Part shown: in pieces, positions 36,956 to 46,601 of the stretch
Layout: each line of letters begins with the position of its first letter
How positions within the stretch are numbered: position 1 is the first letter of the stretch
Assembly: GCA_902388495.1 (NCBI GenBank)
Contig: CABMPP010000003.1
Coordinates: 124,001 to 188,000, forward strand
DNA: 64,000 nucleotides
DNA from: an uncultured Bacteroides sp.
GTDB taxonomy: Bacteria; Bacteroidota; Bacteroidia; Bacteroidales; Bacteroidaceae
Direction: 5' to 3'
Notes under the pieces: model-generated
Told to the model about the DNA's origin: nothing
Seen by the model: only the letters and a program-made list of their open reading frames with translations
Databases searched by the model: none
Made by a program: the position numbers and the translations under genes

Positions 36956-37403
36956 TTTTCAATGTCAACCTTTGGTTTCTGTGCTGCAAGGTTAGCCATT
37001 ATTTGTCAAAATGAGGTTTGATAATTGCCATAAATACTTTAAAAACTATCTAAATGCAGGGAAATGATAGAATCTGAACCTCAGGAGATGTTTTTTAAAC
37101 CTGGGCATCGAATGCTTTTTCTTCATTTTTTATCTTTATATTCTTCTTCTCTGCTTGTTTATTGTTTATTATTTTATAACTTTATCCCGTGAAACCGGGT
37201 TGTTGACCGAAAATGAGAGGAATATGCAGCATGTTACCAGGAGATTTTGATTGCTATTTTGACGTTTTATCATTATTTAATCAAAATATCACTATGTAAT
37301 TTAGCTATTTTGAAAAGTTTCCCTATATTTGCAGTGTTGTTCGCTGACATTTTGATCGGATAACATTAAGTCAACAAGGTAATAACCTTTAAAACGTAAT
37401 ATT
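36956..37403. promoter_or_regulatory. Divergent regulatory region between GH9 and gdhA
   Basis: The gdhA side has TATATTTG at 37324-37331. The GH9 side has TAACCTTG-like sequence (36994-36987, minus) and an AAACCT box on the minus strand (37019-37014). A further partial copy of the PUL motif (GAACC, six bases, GATGT, TTTTT, AAACCT) lies at 37072-37102. The AT-rich remainder shows nothing else. Confidence 0.45.
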
Positions 37404-38741
37404 ATGAATATCGAACGTATCATGTCCTCTTTGGAGGCAAAGCATCCCGGCGAGTCTGAATATCTTCAAGCCGTAAAGGAAGTACTTCTTTCTATCGAAG
37501 ATATCTATAATCAACATCCGGAATTCGAGAAAGCAAAAATCATTGAACGATTGGTAGAACCCGATCGTATCTTTACTTTCCGTGTTACTTGGGTGGACGA
37601 TAAGGGTGATGTTCAGACTAACCTTGGCTATCGTGTACAGTTCAACAATGCCATTGGCCCGTACAAAGGCGGTATTCGTTTCCACGCTTCCGTGAATCTT
37701 TCTATCCTGAAGTTCTTAGGTTTCGAACAAACCTTTAAGAATGCCTTGACCACATTGCCGATGGGTGGTGGTAAGGGTGGTTCCGACTTCTCTCCACGTG
37801 GAAAGAGCGATGCTGAAATCATGCGTTTCTGCCAGGCTTTCATTCTGGAATTGTGGCGTCACATAGGTCCGGATATGGATGTTCCTGCCGGTGATATCGG
37901 TGTAGGCGGTCGCGAAGTAGGCTATATGTTCGGTATGTATAAGAAGTTGACTCGTGAGTTTACAGGTACTTTCACCGGTAAGGGTATGGAATTCGGCGGT
38001 TCGCTGATTCGTCCCGAAGCAACCGGTTTCGGTGGATTGTACTTTGTGAACGAAATGTTGCAGTCAAAAGGCATTGATATCAAGGGTAAGACTATCGCTA
38101 TTTCCGGTTTCGGAAATGTGGCTTGGGGTGCTGCTACCAAGGCTACCGAATTGGGAGCTAAGGTCGTTACCATCTCCGGACCTGACGGCTACATCTATGA
38201 CCCGAACGGCATCAGTGGCGAAAAGATAGACTATATGCTGGAACTCCGTGCATCGGGTAACGATATCGTGGCTCCGTATGCTGACGAATTCCCCGGCTCT
38301 ACTTTCGTTGCCGGCAAACGTCCTTGGGAAGTAAAAGCAGATATCGCTCTGCCTTGCGCTACTCAGAACGAGTTGAACGGTGAAGATGCACAGCACCTTA
38401 TTAATAATAAGGTAATGTGTGTAGGTGAAATCTCTAACATGGGATGCACCCCCGAAGCTATCGACCTCTTTATTGAAAATAAGATAATGTATGCACCGGG
38501 CAAGGCTGTAAATGCCGGTGGTGTGGCTACCAGTGGACTGGAAATGTCGCAGAACGCTATGCACCTCAGTTGGAGTGCAGCCGAAGTGGACGAGAAACTC
38601 CACGCCATCATGCACGGTATTCATGCACAGTGTGTAAAATATGGGACAGAACCTGACGGTTACATCAACTACGTGAAGGGTGCGAATATTGCAGGCTTCA
38701 TGAAGGTGGCTCACGCCATGATGGGTCAGGGAATTATCTAA
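37404..38741 (+). CDS. gdhA: NADP-specific glutamate dehydrogenase
   Basis: 445 residues, normal length for hexameric GDH. It reductively aminates 2-oxoglutarate with NH4+ and NADPH and is the main ammonia-assimilating step in Bacteroides. Visible are GPYKGGIRFH, LPMGGGKGGSDF (catalytic Lys), the PAGDIGVGGREVGYM segment, the Rossmann motif GFGNVAWG and NAGGVATSGLEMSQN. It has its own TATATTTG promoter element and a terminator at 38779-38821. Confidence 0.97.
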   Translation: MNIERIMSSLEAKHPGESEYLQAVKEVLLSIEDIYNQHPEFEKAKIIERLVEPDRIFTFRVTWVDDKGDVQTNLGYRVQFNNAIGPYKGGIRFHASVNLSILKFLGFEQTFKNALTTLPMGGGKGGSDFSPRGKSDAEIMRFCQAFILELWRHIGPDMDVPAGDIGVGGREVGYMFGMYKKLTREFTGTFTGKGMEFGGSLIRPEATGFGGLYFVNEMLQSKGIDIKGKTIAISGFGNVAWGAATKATELGAKVVTISGPDGYIYDPNGISGEKIDYMLELRASGNDIVAPYADEFPGSTFVAGKRPWEVKADIALPCATQNELNGEDAQHLINNKVMCVGEISNMGCTPEAIDLFIENKIMYAPGKAVNAGGVATSGLEMSQNAMHLSWSAAEVDEKLHAIMHGIHAQCVKYGTEPDGYINYVKGANIAGFMKVAHAMMGQGII

Positions 38742-38778
38742 GAGAAACTTTGTTTAGTTGTATTTGTATTTGTGGTTT

Positions 38779-38821
38779 GTGCTGCCCGCCCCTGCGAAGG
38801 TCCGGGCAGTACTTTTTTTTA
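38779..38821 (+). terminator. Intrinsic terminator after gdhA
   Basis: GTGCTGCCCG pairs with CGGGCAGTAC (one G-T) and is followed by an 8-T run. Confidence 0.8.
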
Positions 38822-38885
38822 GTTATGAGTGATAAATGACTTAAAATCGTTATTTTTGCATCTTGAAACCATAAATAACAAAGAG

Positions 38886-40049
38886 ATGTTACAACCCGAA
38901 TTGAAAGTGAGACGCGATAAGATACGCGCACTTATGGCTCAACAAGCAATCGATGCCGCTCTTATCACTTGCAATGTAAATTTAATCTATACGTATGGAC
39001 GTGTTGTCAGTGGTTACCTGTATTTGCCGCTGAATGCTCCGGCCCGTTTGTTCATCAAGCGCCCCAATAATATTGAAGGAGAGCATATTCATACCATCCG
39101 TAAGCCCGAACAGCTTCCCGAATTACTTAAAGAATGTGGTTTGCCGATACCTGCCAAGCTGATGTTGGAAGGTGACGAACTGCCTTTTACCGAGTACACT
39201 CGTCTGGCTGCCTGTTTCCCCGAGACAGAAGTGTTGCCTTGTGGTACTTCTCTTATCCGCAAAGCGCGGAGTATAAAAACGAATATAGAGCTTGAAATCC
39301 TCCGTCGCTCCGGCATAGCACATGCCAAAGCCTACGAACAGATACCTTCTGTTTATCGGCCGGGAATGACAGACCACCAGTTCTCGGTAGAGATAGAACG
39401 GCTGATGCGTCTGGAAGGTTGTCTGGGAATCTTCCGTGTGTTCGGTCAGAGCATGGAGATATTCATGGGAAGCCTTTTGACCGGAGATAATGCTGCAGCT
39501 CCTTCACCGTACGACTTTGCTTTGGGAGGTGAAGGGCTTGATCCGTCTCTGCCCGGCGGTGCCAATGGTACTCAGCTGAAAGAGGGACAGAGTGTGATGG
39601 TAGATTTGGGAGGAAACTTCTATGGCTATATGGGAGATATGAGCCGCGTATTCTCTATCGGCAAGTTGCCGGAGCAGGCTTATGCTGCCCATCAGACTTG
39701 TCTGGAAATTCAGGAAGCTGTTGCCGGAAAAGCAAAACCGGGAGCAGTTTGTGAAGACCTCTACAATACAGCTATTGATATTGTCACGAAAGCCGGTTTT
39801 GCCGATTACTTTATGGGAGTAGGCCAGAAAGCTAAGTTCATCGGTCATGGCATCGGCCTGGAGATAAATGAAATGCCGGTATTGGCTCCGCGTATGAAGC
39901 AAGAATTAGAACCGGGCATGGTTTTCGCTTTGGAACCGAAGATTGTATTGCCGGGCGTAGGTCCTGTAGGTATTGAAAACTCTTGGGCAGTGACGACGGA
40001 CGGTCTGGAGAAACTTACACTCTGTAAGGAAGAGATTATTGAGTTGTAA
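38886..40049 (+). CDS. M24 family metallopeptidase (Xaa-Pro aminopeptidase-like)
   Basis: 387 residues starting at the ATG at 38886, 27 nt after a TATTTTTG -7 element (38851-38858). The N-terminal creatinase-like domain (~1-130) is followed by the pita-bread M24 catalytic domain. The metal ligands are in VMVDLGGNFYGYMGDMSR (two Asp), GHGIGLEINE (His), EPGMVFALEPKI (Glu) and VGIENSWAVT (Glu). It should remove N-terminal residues next to proline from cytoplasmic peptides. It ends just before a palindromic repeat. Confidence 0.93.
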   Translation: MLQPELKVRRDKIRALMAQQAIDAALITCNVNLIYTYGRVVSGYLYLPLNAPARLFIKRPNNIEGEHIHTIRKPEQLPELLKECGLPIPAKLMLEGDELPFTEYTRLAACFPETEVLPCGTSLIRKARSIKTNIELEILRRSGIAHAKAYEQIPSVYRPGMTDHQFSVEIERLMRLEGCLGIFRVFGQSMEIFMGSLLTGDNAAAPSPYDFALGGEGLDPSLPGGANGTQLKEGQSVMVDLGGNFYGYMGDMSRVFSIGKLPEQAYAAHQTCLEIQEAVAGKAKPGAVCEDLYNTAIDIVTKAGFADYFMGVGQKAKFIGHGIGLEINEMPVLAPRMKQELEPGMVFALEPKIVLPGVGPVGIENSWAVTTDGLEKLTLCKEEIIEL

Positions 40050-40050
40050 T

Positions 40051-40135
40051 AGTTACGAGCTACAAGCTACGAGTTACAAGCTACAAGTCGCTGCGCTATT
40101 TGCCGCATGGTACTTGTAGCTCGTAGCTCGTAACT
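40051..40135. repeat. Palindromic repeat (GAGCTACAAGCTACGAG family)
   Basis: The left arm (40051-40088) is built of alternating GAGCTACAAG/GAGTTACAAG words, and the right arm (40112-40135) reads as their complement up to GTTACGAGCTACGAGC-type sequence. It lies between convergent genes and could end transcription both ways. Confidence 0.65.
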
Positions 40136-40245
40136 ATTTCACCCTTCTATTAAGTTGGTTATTCGCCTTCGCCGGCTTTGATTTTCCAATCCGTTTCCCG
40201 GTTGGTTTGGCTTTGCCGGTCCGCTTGGGGCGGGGGGCGGTATCC

Positions 40246-41241
40246 TTATTCCCCCTCATAATATTCGCATAAATAGTAACGGGCTATGAAGTCCCAATAT
40301 TGGTGCAACACCTCTTTTCCGTTCGGGAAGGGGAGTGCTACATCGGGCAGAAGTCCCTTCGCCATTCCATACTTCAATAAGTCGAACGGACAAGCGCCCG
40401 GATGGCAGAACATATCATAACCGTGTTTCCTGGCTCGTTTGGCATTATACATCGGATTATGCTCTTCGCAGAAGTAAGCGGCTACATCGTGTGCCACGAG
40501 CATACCTTTGGCATTGGCGTAAATCACGAACTCTTTCTTGCTTTTCAAGTCGGGCAACAGGGAAGCCGGATTCTTGTCCCACTCCAATACTTCGACAAAG
40601 AAAGAGCGCAGTTTCTGATAAGTGGGGAAATAGAGCAATGGTTTGCCTCCGCTGTATTCCAAGCAACGCGCTACGTCTTTGCTCAGTTTGGTTTCCGGTG
40701 TAACTTCCGGGAGTGGCGTTATGGGCATATCCAGCAAGTCCGGTCCCATCACCCAAAGGAATAAAGTCTCTTCTTCGCTGATTGGTGCCTCTTCGAAACA
40801 GGCATCCATCAACTCGTAGACGGACTGGCTCAATGCGAGCAAATCCTTGTCAAAAGGATCGAATAAATAATATTTGCCCTCTTCGTAGAGGGTGGCATGC
40901 GACTTTAAAGTCCATATAATAAAGGAGATATCCTCCTTGTTTACTTCGTCGGGTACATACTCGTCGGTCAGCGGATAGAAGGGCAGATAACTTCCATATC
41001 TTTCATGATAGGCCTCCGAAAATACTTTCCAACCTCCGTTCTGAGAGATGGCATCCTGGAAGTACATGCCGAAACTGATAGCGGCATCGTCCTGAGTATA
41101 ATCGTCCTCATTTCTGAACAAGGGAGATTGCCTGATAAGAGGAAGAGTCTTGTTGGAAAAGTCCAGATACCATTTATCGCTTGGCACTACGTGGCTACGT
41201 TCATTGGCACCCAGCCAATGCTTCATTGTAATTCTTGTCAT
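40246..41241 (-). CDS. DUF3843-like protein of unknown function
   Basis: 331 residues from the ATG at 41241; the longer frame to 41301 adds an unlikely leader. The N-terminus (MTRITMKHWLGANER...PSDKWYLDFSNKTLPLI) resembles the Bacteroidetes DUF3843 family, an assignment from memory. There is no signal peptide or membrane helix. The frame stops at 40246 directly after a run of five G (GAGGGGGAATAA). One G fewer would let it continue as a Lys/Arg/Pro-rich tail (NKDTAPRPKRTGKAKPTGKR and on) to a TAG at 40134-40136. The true product may therefore be about 368 residues. It is downstream of ruvA by 98 nt. Confidence 0.7.
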   Translation of the reverse strand: MTRITMKHWLGANERSHVVPSDKWYLDFSNKTLPLIRQSPLFRNEDDYTQDDAAISFGMYFQDAISQNGGWKVFSEAYHERYGSYLPFYPLTDEYVPDEVNKEDISFIIWTLKSHATLYEEGKYYLFDPFDKDLLALSQSVYELMDACFEEAPISEEETLFLWVMGPDLLDMPITPLPEVTPETKLSKDVARCLEYSGGKPLLYFPTYQKLRSFFVEVLEWDKNPASLLPDLKSKKEFVIYANAKGMLVAHDVAAYFCEEHNPMYNAKRARKHGYDMFCHPGACPFDLLKYGMAKGLLPDVALPFPNGKEVLHQYWDFIARYYLCEYYEGE

Positions 41242-41339
41242 ATTTTGCTCGTTTCCGGCAAAGATAACCGATTTTAATATACAATAGCCATAACCGGGCA
41301 AAAATATTTACTGCACTGGCTGTTTTTCTTATAAGATTC

Positions 41340-41942
41340 TTATAATCTTTTCAATGCCAGCTTGATGACCTGCTCTACCGGTGCATCGGGTTCTTCTTTC
41401 AGAATGGCCAATACCACTTTCTGCGAGGGGGCTTGTGCAAAGCCCAGCATGGTGAGGGCGGCTATGGCTTCTTCCTGCACTTGTGCATTGGCTGCGGACA
41501 TCAGCGCACCCACTGTTCCGGCAGTACCTGCAGCCATACTGCCGGTCTTGATTTTATCTTTCAGGTCTACAATCACGCGTTGGGCAGTCTTCAGCCCGAT
41601 GCCTTTCACGGTCTTCAGCAGATTGGCATTCTCGGTGCTGATGACGTTGACCAGTTCGGAAGGGGAGAGTGCCGAAAGAATCATCCGTGCCGTATTGCCG
41701 CCGATGCCCGATACGGAGATCAGCAGCAAGAACAGTTCCCGTTCCTGCTTGTCGGCAAAGCCATAGAGGATATAGGCATCTTCGCGGATGGCTTCGTATA
41801 TATATAGCTTACACTCCTTTTTGCCTTGAATGGCAGCATACGTATTCAGGGAGATATTAACGGCATATCCCAGTCCGTTACAGTCTATTACTGCGGTTGC
41901 CGGACTTAGTTCGGCAATTCCGCCTTTGATGTATTCTATCAT
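41340..41942 (-). CDS. ruvA: Holliday junction branch-migration protein RuvA
   Basis: 200 residues, normal length. RuvA binds four-way DNA junctions as a tetramer and loads the RuvB motor. The N-terminal OB domain ([24 protein letters not shown]), two helix-hairpin-helix motifs ([26 protein letters not shown]) and the C-terminal RuvB-binding domain ([12 protein letters not shown]) are all present. A TACATTCG -7-like element lies at 41969-41962. It is divergent from ddh. Confidence 0.96.
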   Translation of the reverse strand: MIEYIKGGIAELSPATAVIDCNGLGYAVNISLNTYAAIQGKKECKLYIYEAIREDAYILYGFADKQERELFLLLISVSGIGGNTARMILSALSPSELVNVISTENANLLKTVKGIGLKTAQRVIVDLKDKIKTGSMAAGTAGTVGALMSAANAQVQEEAIAALTMLGFAQAPSQKVVLAILKEEPDAPVEQVIKLALKRL

Positions 41943-42058
41943 AAATGCTTCTTATCGTCCGCGAATGTAGGAATTATTATCGAACTTTCAGTCACTAAAA
42001 AAAGAAAAACTCTGTGAAACAGTGGCTGCTTCTATCGTTGTATATAAATGAAAATGAT

Positions 42059-42066
42059 TACTTTTG
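42059..42066 (+). promoter_or_regulatory. -7 promoter element (TACTTTTG) of ddh
   Basis: Match to TAnnTTTG, 42 nt upstream of the ddh start. Confidence 0.55.
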
Positions 42067-42108
42067 TGCCGATAATATAGAAAACTGATAAACAAAACCA
42101 GTAAAAGA

Positions 42109-43008
42109 ATGAAAAAAGTAAGAGCAGCCATCGTTGGTTATGGCAATATCGGACACTTTGTGCTCGAAGCCCTGCAAGCAGCTCCCGATTTTGAGATTGC
42201 CGGTGTAGTACGCCGTGCCGGAGCCGAGAACCGTCCTGCGGAACTGAGTGAATATCCCGTTGTAAAGAATATCCAGGAATTGGAAAGTGTAGATGTAGCT
42301 ATTCTTTGTACACCCACCCGCAGCGTGGAGAAGTATGCAAAAGAGATTCTGGCTTTGGGCATTCATACGGTAGACAGCTTTGATATCCATACGGGCATCA
42401 CCGACTTGCGTCGTACGCTGGATGCAGAGGCTAAGGCTCACAATACGGTATCTATCATTTCTGCCGGCTGGGACCCGGGAAGCGATTCAATCGTCCGCAC
42501 CCTGCTCGAAGCCATTGCTCCGAAGGGCATCACCTATACGAACTTCGGTCCGGGTATGAGTATGGGACATACGGTGGCTGTAAAGGCTATCGACGGTGTA
42601 AAAGCCGCTCTCTCCATGACTATCCCCACCGGAACGGGTATTCATCGTCGCATGGTTTACATCGAACTGAAAGATGGTTACGAGTTTGACAAAGTAGCTG
42701 CCGCCATCAAGGCCGACCCGTATTTTGTGAATGACGAAACACATGTGAAGCTTGTTCAGAGCGTAGATGCACTGCTGGACATGGGGCATGGTGTAAACCT
42801 GACCCGCAAGGGTGTATCGGGCAAGACACAGAACCAGCTTTTCGAATTCAATATGCGTATCAACAATCCTGCACTAACGGCTCAGGTATTGGTATGTGTG
42901 GCTCGTGCCGCCATGCGTCAGCAGCCGGGCTGTTACACCATGATTGAAATTCCGGTGATCGATCTCCTTCCTGGCGATCGCGAAGAGTGGATCGGACACT
43001 TGGTATAA
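42109..43008 (+). CDS. ddh: meso-Diaminopimelate dehydrogenase
   Basis: 299 residues. It makes meso-diaminopimelate from tetrahydrodipicolinate in one NADPH-dependent step, bypassing the succinylase/acetylase branches of lysine and peptidoglycan synthesis. Visible are the Rossmann motif AAIVGYGNIGHFVLEAL, CTPTRSV, SAGWDPGSDSIVR and the substrate-binding FGPGMSMGHTVA. It is a single-gene unit followed by a palindromic terminator array. Confidence 0.95.
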   Translation: MKKVRAAIVGYGNIGHFVLEALQAAPDFEIAGVVRRAGAENRPAELSEYPVVKNIQELESVDVAILCTPTRSVEKYAKEILALGIHTVDSFDIHTGITDLRRTLDAEAKAHNTVSIISAGWDPGSDSIVRTLLEAIAPKGITYTNFGPGMSMGHTVAVKAIDGVKAALSMTIPTGTGIHRRMVYIELKDGYEFDKVAAAIKADPYFVNDETHVKLVQSVDALLDMGHGVNLTRKGVSGKTQNQLFEFNMRINNPALTAQVLVCVARAAMRQQPGCYTMIEIPVIDLLPGDREEWIGHLV

Positions 43009-43018
43009 GGGCATAAAA

Positions 43019-43127
43019 AAACAGATGATGCGTTTACCTCAAACAGACCATCTGTTTGCCTTAAACGCATCATCTATTTTACCCAAACGCATCATCCGTT
43101 TTTCAGGAACAGATGATGCGTTTTTTA
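43019..43127. repeat. Palindromic array/bidirectional terminator (AGATGATGCGTTT family)
   Basis: AGATGATGCGTTT (43023-43035) pairs with AAACGCATCATCT, with a smaller hairpin AAACAGA/TCTGTTT nested inside. A second hairpin AAACGCATCATC/GATGATGCGTTT follows, ending in T6. The array lies between convergent ddh and rseP. Confidence 0.75.
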
Positions 43128-43138
43128 TTTGCTGTTTA

Positions 43139-44470
43139 TCAGAAGAAGAATCTTAGAATATCATTGAAGTTTGCCCATATCAGCAGGCCGAAGAGCAGGA
43201 ACATACCTACCATCTGTGCCCGTTCCATGAACTTGTCGCTTGGCTTGCGGCGTGCTACGATTTCGTATATCAGGAACAATACGTGTCCGCCGTCCAATGC
43301 CGGGATGGGCAGGATGTTCATAAAAGCGAGGATGATGGAGAGGAACGCCGTCATATACCAGAACTGATGCCAGTCCCATGTTGCGGGGAAGATGCTGCCG
43401 ATGGTTCCGAAACCTCCCAGCTGCTTGGCTCCTTCTTTTGAGAAGAGGTATTTCATCTGGCCGACGTAACCTTTCAACGTATTGACACCGAGGGTGACAC
43501 CTGCGGGGAATGAAGCGAAGAAGCTATATTCCTTTTTTACGACAGGCAGCAGTTGGGCTGTACGCGTTCTGGCATATACACCTATATTATATAGAGAATC
43601 AGTAGTAACTGTCAACGTATCTGTCACACCATTGCGGACGTAGGTCAGAAGCAGTTCATGCGTCGCATTGTTTTGTCTGCGTTGCGCTTTATCTTCTTCA
43701 AAATCGGAGAATGAGATATTCTTTCCATTCAGTTGTATGATGCTGTCGCCCGGTTGCAGTCCGGCAAGAGCGGCAGGAGTACCGGCTGGAATGCTGTCTA
43801 TCACATACGGATAGCGGAAATCGGCAAAGCGTGCACTGTCCGCCAGCAGGCGGTTCATCATATCTTCGGGAATGTATATGGAGGCTTCTTCTCCATCGCG
43901 CAATACAGTCACCTGGCGTGCATCGACAATCGCTGTCAGCAAATCACCTCCCATACGTTCGAGGGCTACGCCGTCGGCAGAAATCAGCACGTCACCGTCG
44001 CGGAAGCCGACTGCTTTGGCTGTCTCGTTGAAGTCCATACCCAGCGGCACCTTTTGTACCGGAATGTATTCATCGCCCCAGGTGAAGAGTATCATGGAGT
44101 AGATGAACAATGCCAACAGGAAGTTGAACAATACACCGCCTATCATGATGAGCAGGCGTTGCCATGCTGGTTTGGCACGAAACTCCCATGGCTTCATGGG
44201 CTGTTTCATCTGTTCGGTGTCCATGGACTCGTCTATCATACCGGCTATCTTTACATAACCGCCCAGGGGCAACCATCCGATGCCGTATTCTGTTTCACTG
44301 TTTTTGGGTTTGAATTTGAATAATGTGAACCACGGGTCGAAGAATAAGCAAAACTTTTCCACTCGTGTTTTAAAAAGTCGAGCAAAAAGGAAGTGCCCTC
44401 CCTCATGAACGATAACGAGCAACGAAAGGCTCATAACGAGTTGCAGGGCACGAATCAAGAATGTTTCCAT
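43139..44470 (-). CDS. rseP: RIP metalloprotease RseP (site-2 protease)
   Basis: 443 residues, inner membrane. The zinc motif HEGGH (22-26) is in the first helix, PDZ domains occupy the middle (GDVLISADGVALERMG; AALAGLQPGDSIIQLNG) and the second site NILPIPALDGGHVLF is near the C-terminus. It cleaves transmembrane anti-sigma factors or signal-peptide remnants within the membrane. It is the last gene of the minus-strand tsaB-to-rseP block, 24 nt after dxr, the same pairing seen in many bacteria. Confidence 0.95.
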   Translation of the reverse strand: METFLIRALQLVMSLSLLVIVHEGGHFLFARLFKTRVEKFCLFFDPWFTLFKFKPKNSETEYGIGWLPLGGYVKIAGMIDESMDTEQMKQPMKPWEFRAKPAWQRLLIMIGGVLFNFLLALFIYSMILFTWGDEYIPVQKVPLGMDFNETAKAVGFRDGDVLISADGVALERMGGDLLTAIVDARQVTVLRDGEEASIYIPEDMMNRLLADSARFADFRYPYVIDSIPAGTPAALAGLQPGDSIIQLNGKNISFSDFEEDKAQRRQNNATHELLLTYVRNGVTDTLTVTTDSLYNIGVYARTRTAQLLPVVKKEYSFFASFPAGVTLGVNTLKGYVGQMKYLFSKEGAKQLGGFGTIGSIFPATWDWHQFWYMTAFLSIILAFMNILPIPALDGGHVLFLIYEIVARRKPSDKFMERAQMVGMFLLFGLLIWANFNDILRFFF

Positions 44471-44494
44471 CTAATAATCTGCTAATTTATTTGT

Positions 44495-45646
44495 TTATAT
44501 TATCATTTCTTTTGCTATCCGCCGCGCTTCCGCATCCGTTGCCACATAGTCCTCGTAAGTAGGCCTCTGTATATAGGATACGCGCGACATTGTCTTTTCT
44601 ATTACTTCGCTCATGCCGAGGAACGAAATTTTGTCTTGCAAGAAAGCAGCCACTACTACTTCATTAGCCGCATTGACAATGCACGGCATATTTCCCGCAC
44701 GGTGCAGTGCTTCGTAAGCCAGCGCCAGGTTGCGGAAACGTGTCGTGTCCGGTTGCTCGAACGTCAGTTCCGTGCATTGCTTGAAATCCAGACGCGGGAA
44801 AGAAGCCTTCAGGCGGTCCGGGTAAGAGAATGCATACTGAATGGGCAGGCGCATGTCCGGCATGCCAAGCTGTGCTTTTATGGCTCCGTCTTCGAACTGC
44901 ACCATTGAGTGGATGACGGATTGCGGGTGTACCACCACCTCTATCTGGTCGGGGCGTACACCGAACAGCCACTTCGCTTCAATCACCTCGAACCCTTTGT
45001 TCATCATCGAGGCAGAGTCTATCGTGATTTTGGCACCCATATCCCAGTTGGGATGTTTCAGCGCTTGCGCTTTGGTGACGGTTGTCAGTTGCTCCATCGT
45101 GCAGGTGCGGAACGGACCGCCGGAAGCAGTCAGTATCACTTTTTCTATCGGATTGCCTATTTCTCCGGCTAAACACTGAAATACAGCGGAATGTTCGGAA
45201 TCGACGGGCAGTATGGGCGTACCGCTGAGGCGTGCCAGGTCGTTGATCAGTTCTCCGGCAACAACCAGCGTCTCCTTGTTGGCCAAGGCTATCACTTTGC
45301 GGGCACGGATGGCGTTCATGGTCGGTTTCAGTCCGGCATAGCCCACCATAGCGGTGAGTACAATGTCGATGGGAGTTTCCGCTACAATCTGGCAAAGTGC
45401 CTCTTCGCCGGCATACACCTTGATGGGCAGGTCGGCAAGCGCATCCTTCAGTTGAGTGTATTTCGATTCGTTGGCTATCACCACTGCTTCGGGCTTGAAC
45501 TTGCGGGCCTGGGCAATGAGATCGTCTACGCGGTTATTGGCGGTCAGCACATACGCCTCGTATTGGTCGGGATGCTCTTCGATGACCTGAAGGGCTTGTG
45601 TGCCGATGGAGCCGGTAGAACCGAGTATAGCTATTTGTTTCTTCAT
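44495..45646 (-). CDS. dxr: 1-deoxy-D-xylulose 5-phosphate reductoisomerase
   Basis: 383 residues. It converts DXP to MEP in the non-mevalonate isoprenoid pathway and is the fosmidomycin target. The NADPH site IAILGSTGSIGTQAL, DSEHSAVFQCL (metal site), SGGPFRT, and MGAKITIDSASMMNKGFEVIEA are intact. It is 33 nt downstream of the M23 gene. Confidence 0.97.
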   Translation of the reverse strand: MKKQIAILGSTGSIGTQALQVIEEHPDQYEAYVLTANNRVDDLIAQARKFKPEAVVIANESKYTQLKDALADLPIKVYAGEEALCQIVAETPIDIVLTAMVGYAGLKPTMNAIRARKVIALANKETLVVAGELINDLARLSGTPILPVDSEHSAVFQCLAGEIGNPIEKVILTASGGPFRTCTMEQLTTVTKAQALKHPNWDMGAKITIDSASMMNKGFEVIEAKWLFGVRPDQIEVVVHPQSVIHSMVQFEDGAIKAQLGMPDMRLPIQYAFSYPDRLKASFPRLDFKQCTELTFEQPDTTRFRNLALAYEALHRAGNMPCIVNAANEVVVAAFLQDKISFLGMSEVIEKTMSRVSYIQRPTYEDYVATDAEARRIAKEMII

Positions 45647-45679
45647 TTTATCTCTTTATCACTTTTATCACTCTATCAC

Positions 45680-46552
45680 CTAAAACACAATATACAGTTC
45701 CGGATTCACCGCTCTTCCCTTATGCCATAGCTCGAAGTGGAGGTGTGGTCCGGTAGTCAGTTCTCCGGTATTTCCTACCAATGCGATGGCTTCACCGGCT
45801 TTCACCGTCTCGCCTTCCTTCTTCAGGAGAGAGCCGCAATGCTTGTAGACGGATACGAAGTCCTGGTTATGCTGTACTTCTATCAGATAGCCGGTTTCGG
45901 CTGTATAGGTGCTCAATATGACGGTACCGTCCAGGGTGGCCAATATGCTCTCACCCGGATTGGCGGCAATGTCCGTACCGAAGTGCTTCAATTCAGCATT
46001 GAAGGGCGACGAAATCATGCCGCGAGTAGGGCGGTAGAATATTAATCCGTCCACTTCGGGACGGGCTGTGATGGTAGTCAGATTATACTTTTCTGTTTCT
46101 TCGTACTGCTTGCGGAATTCCGCTTCGCGTTGGGTGCGTTCCATCAGCGAGTCTTCGCGCACGTTGGTCAGCGAGTCTATGGAGTGTACGGTATCTGCTT
46201 TTATCTTACCCTGGAAGATGTCCTGGATATTCATGATATACAGATTCTGCCGCTCTACCAGTTGTTGGAGTGAGTCTACACGCAAGGCATTATTCACCAC
46301 CTGGGCGCGGACTTCACTGTTCATATATCCGGGCAGGTAGTTTCGCAGGGGAGTAAATGCTATGATGACGGCAGCTATCAGGAACAAGATCGTCAGTACG
46401 GAAAGCAATACAGAGATTCCGTTCAGCTTGGACACATGCAGACCTACCACTTCCTCGAGCGTATTCTCGTTGATAATGGTCAGCTTATATTTGAACTTGA
46501 TGTTGTTCCAAAAAGCCTTGCTCCGTTTCTTGTTTTTCTTCTTTATTGCCAT
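45680..46552 (-). CDS. M23 family peptidase (membrane-anchored LytM-type)
   Basis: 290 residues: a basic N-terminus, one membrane helix (~50-72), a coiled periplasmic stretch (~80-165) and a LytM/M23 domain at the C-terminus (FGTDIAANPGESILATLDGTV, GNTGELTTGPHLHFELWHKG). The zinc ligands HFGTD and HLHFE are present, so it may be an active peptidoglycan endopeptidase. The domain order resembles NlpD/EnvC-like or MepM-like cell-wall proteins. It lies between rimM and dxr. Confidence 0.9.
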   Translation of the reverse strand: MAIKKKNKKRSKAFWNNIKFKYKLTIINENTLEEVVGLHVSKLNGISVLLSVLTILFLIAAVIIAFTPLRNYLPGYMNSEVRAQVVNNALRVDSLQQLVERQNLYIMNIQDIFQGKIKADTVHSIDSLTNVREDSLMERTQREAEFRKQYEETEKYNLTTITARPEVDGLIFYRPTRGMISSPFNAELKHFGTDIAANPGESILATLDGTVILSTYTAETGYLIEVQHNQDFVSVYKHCGSLLKKEGETVKAGEAIALVGNTGELTTGPHLHFELWHKGRAVNPELYIVF

Positions 46553-46601
46553 CTTATCGCCTTATAACCCAATCACTCATAACTTATCACCCTATCACTT
46601 C

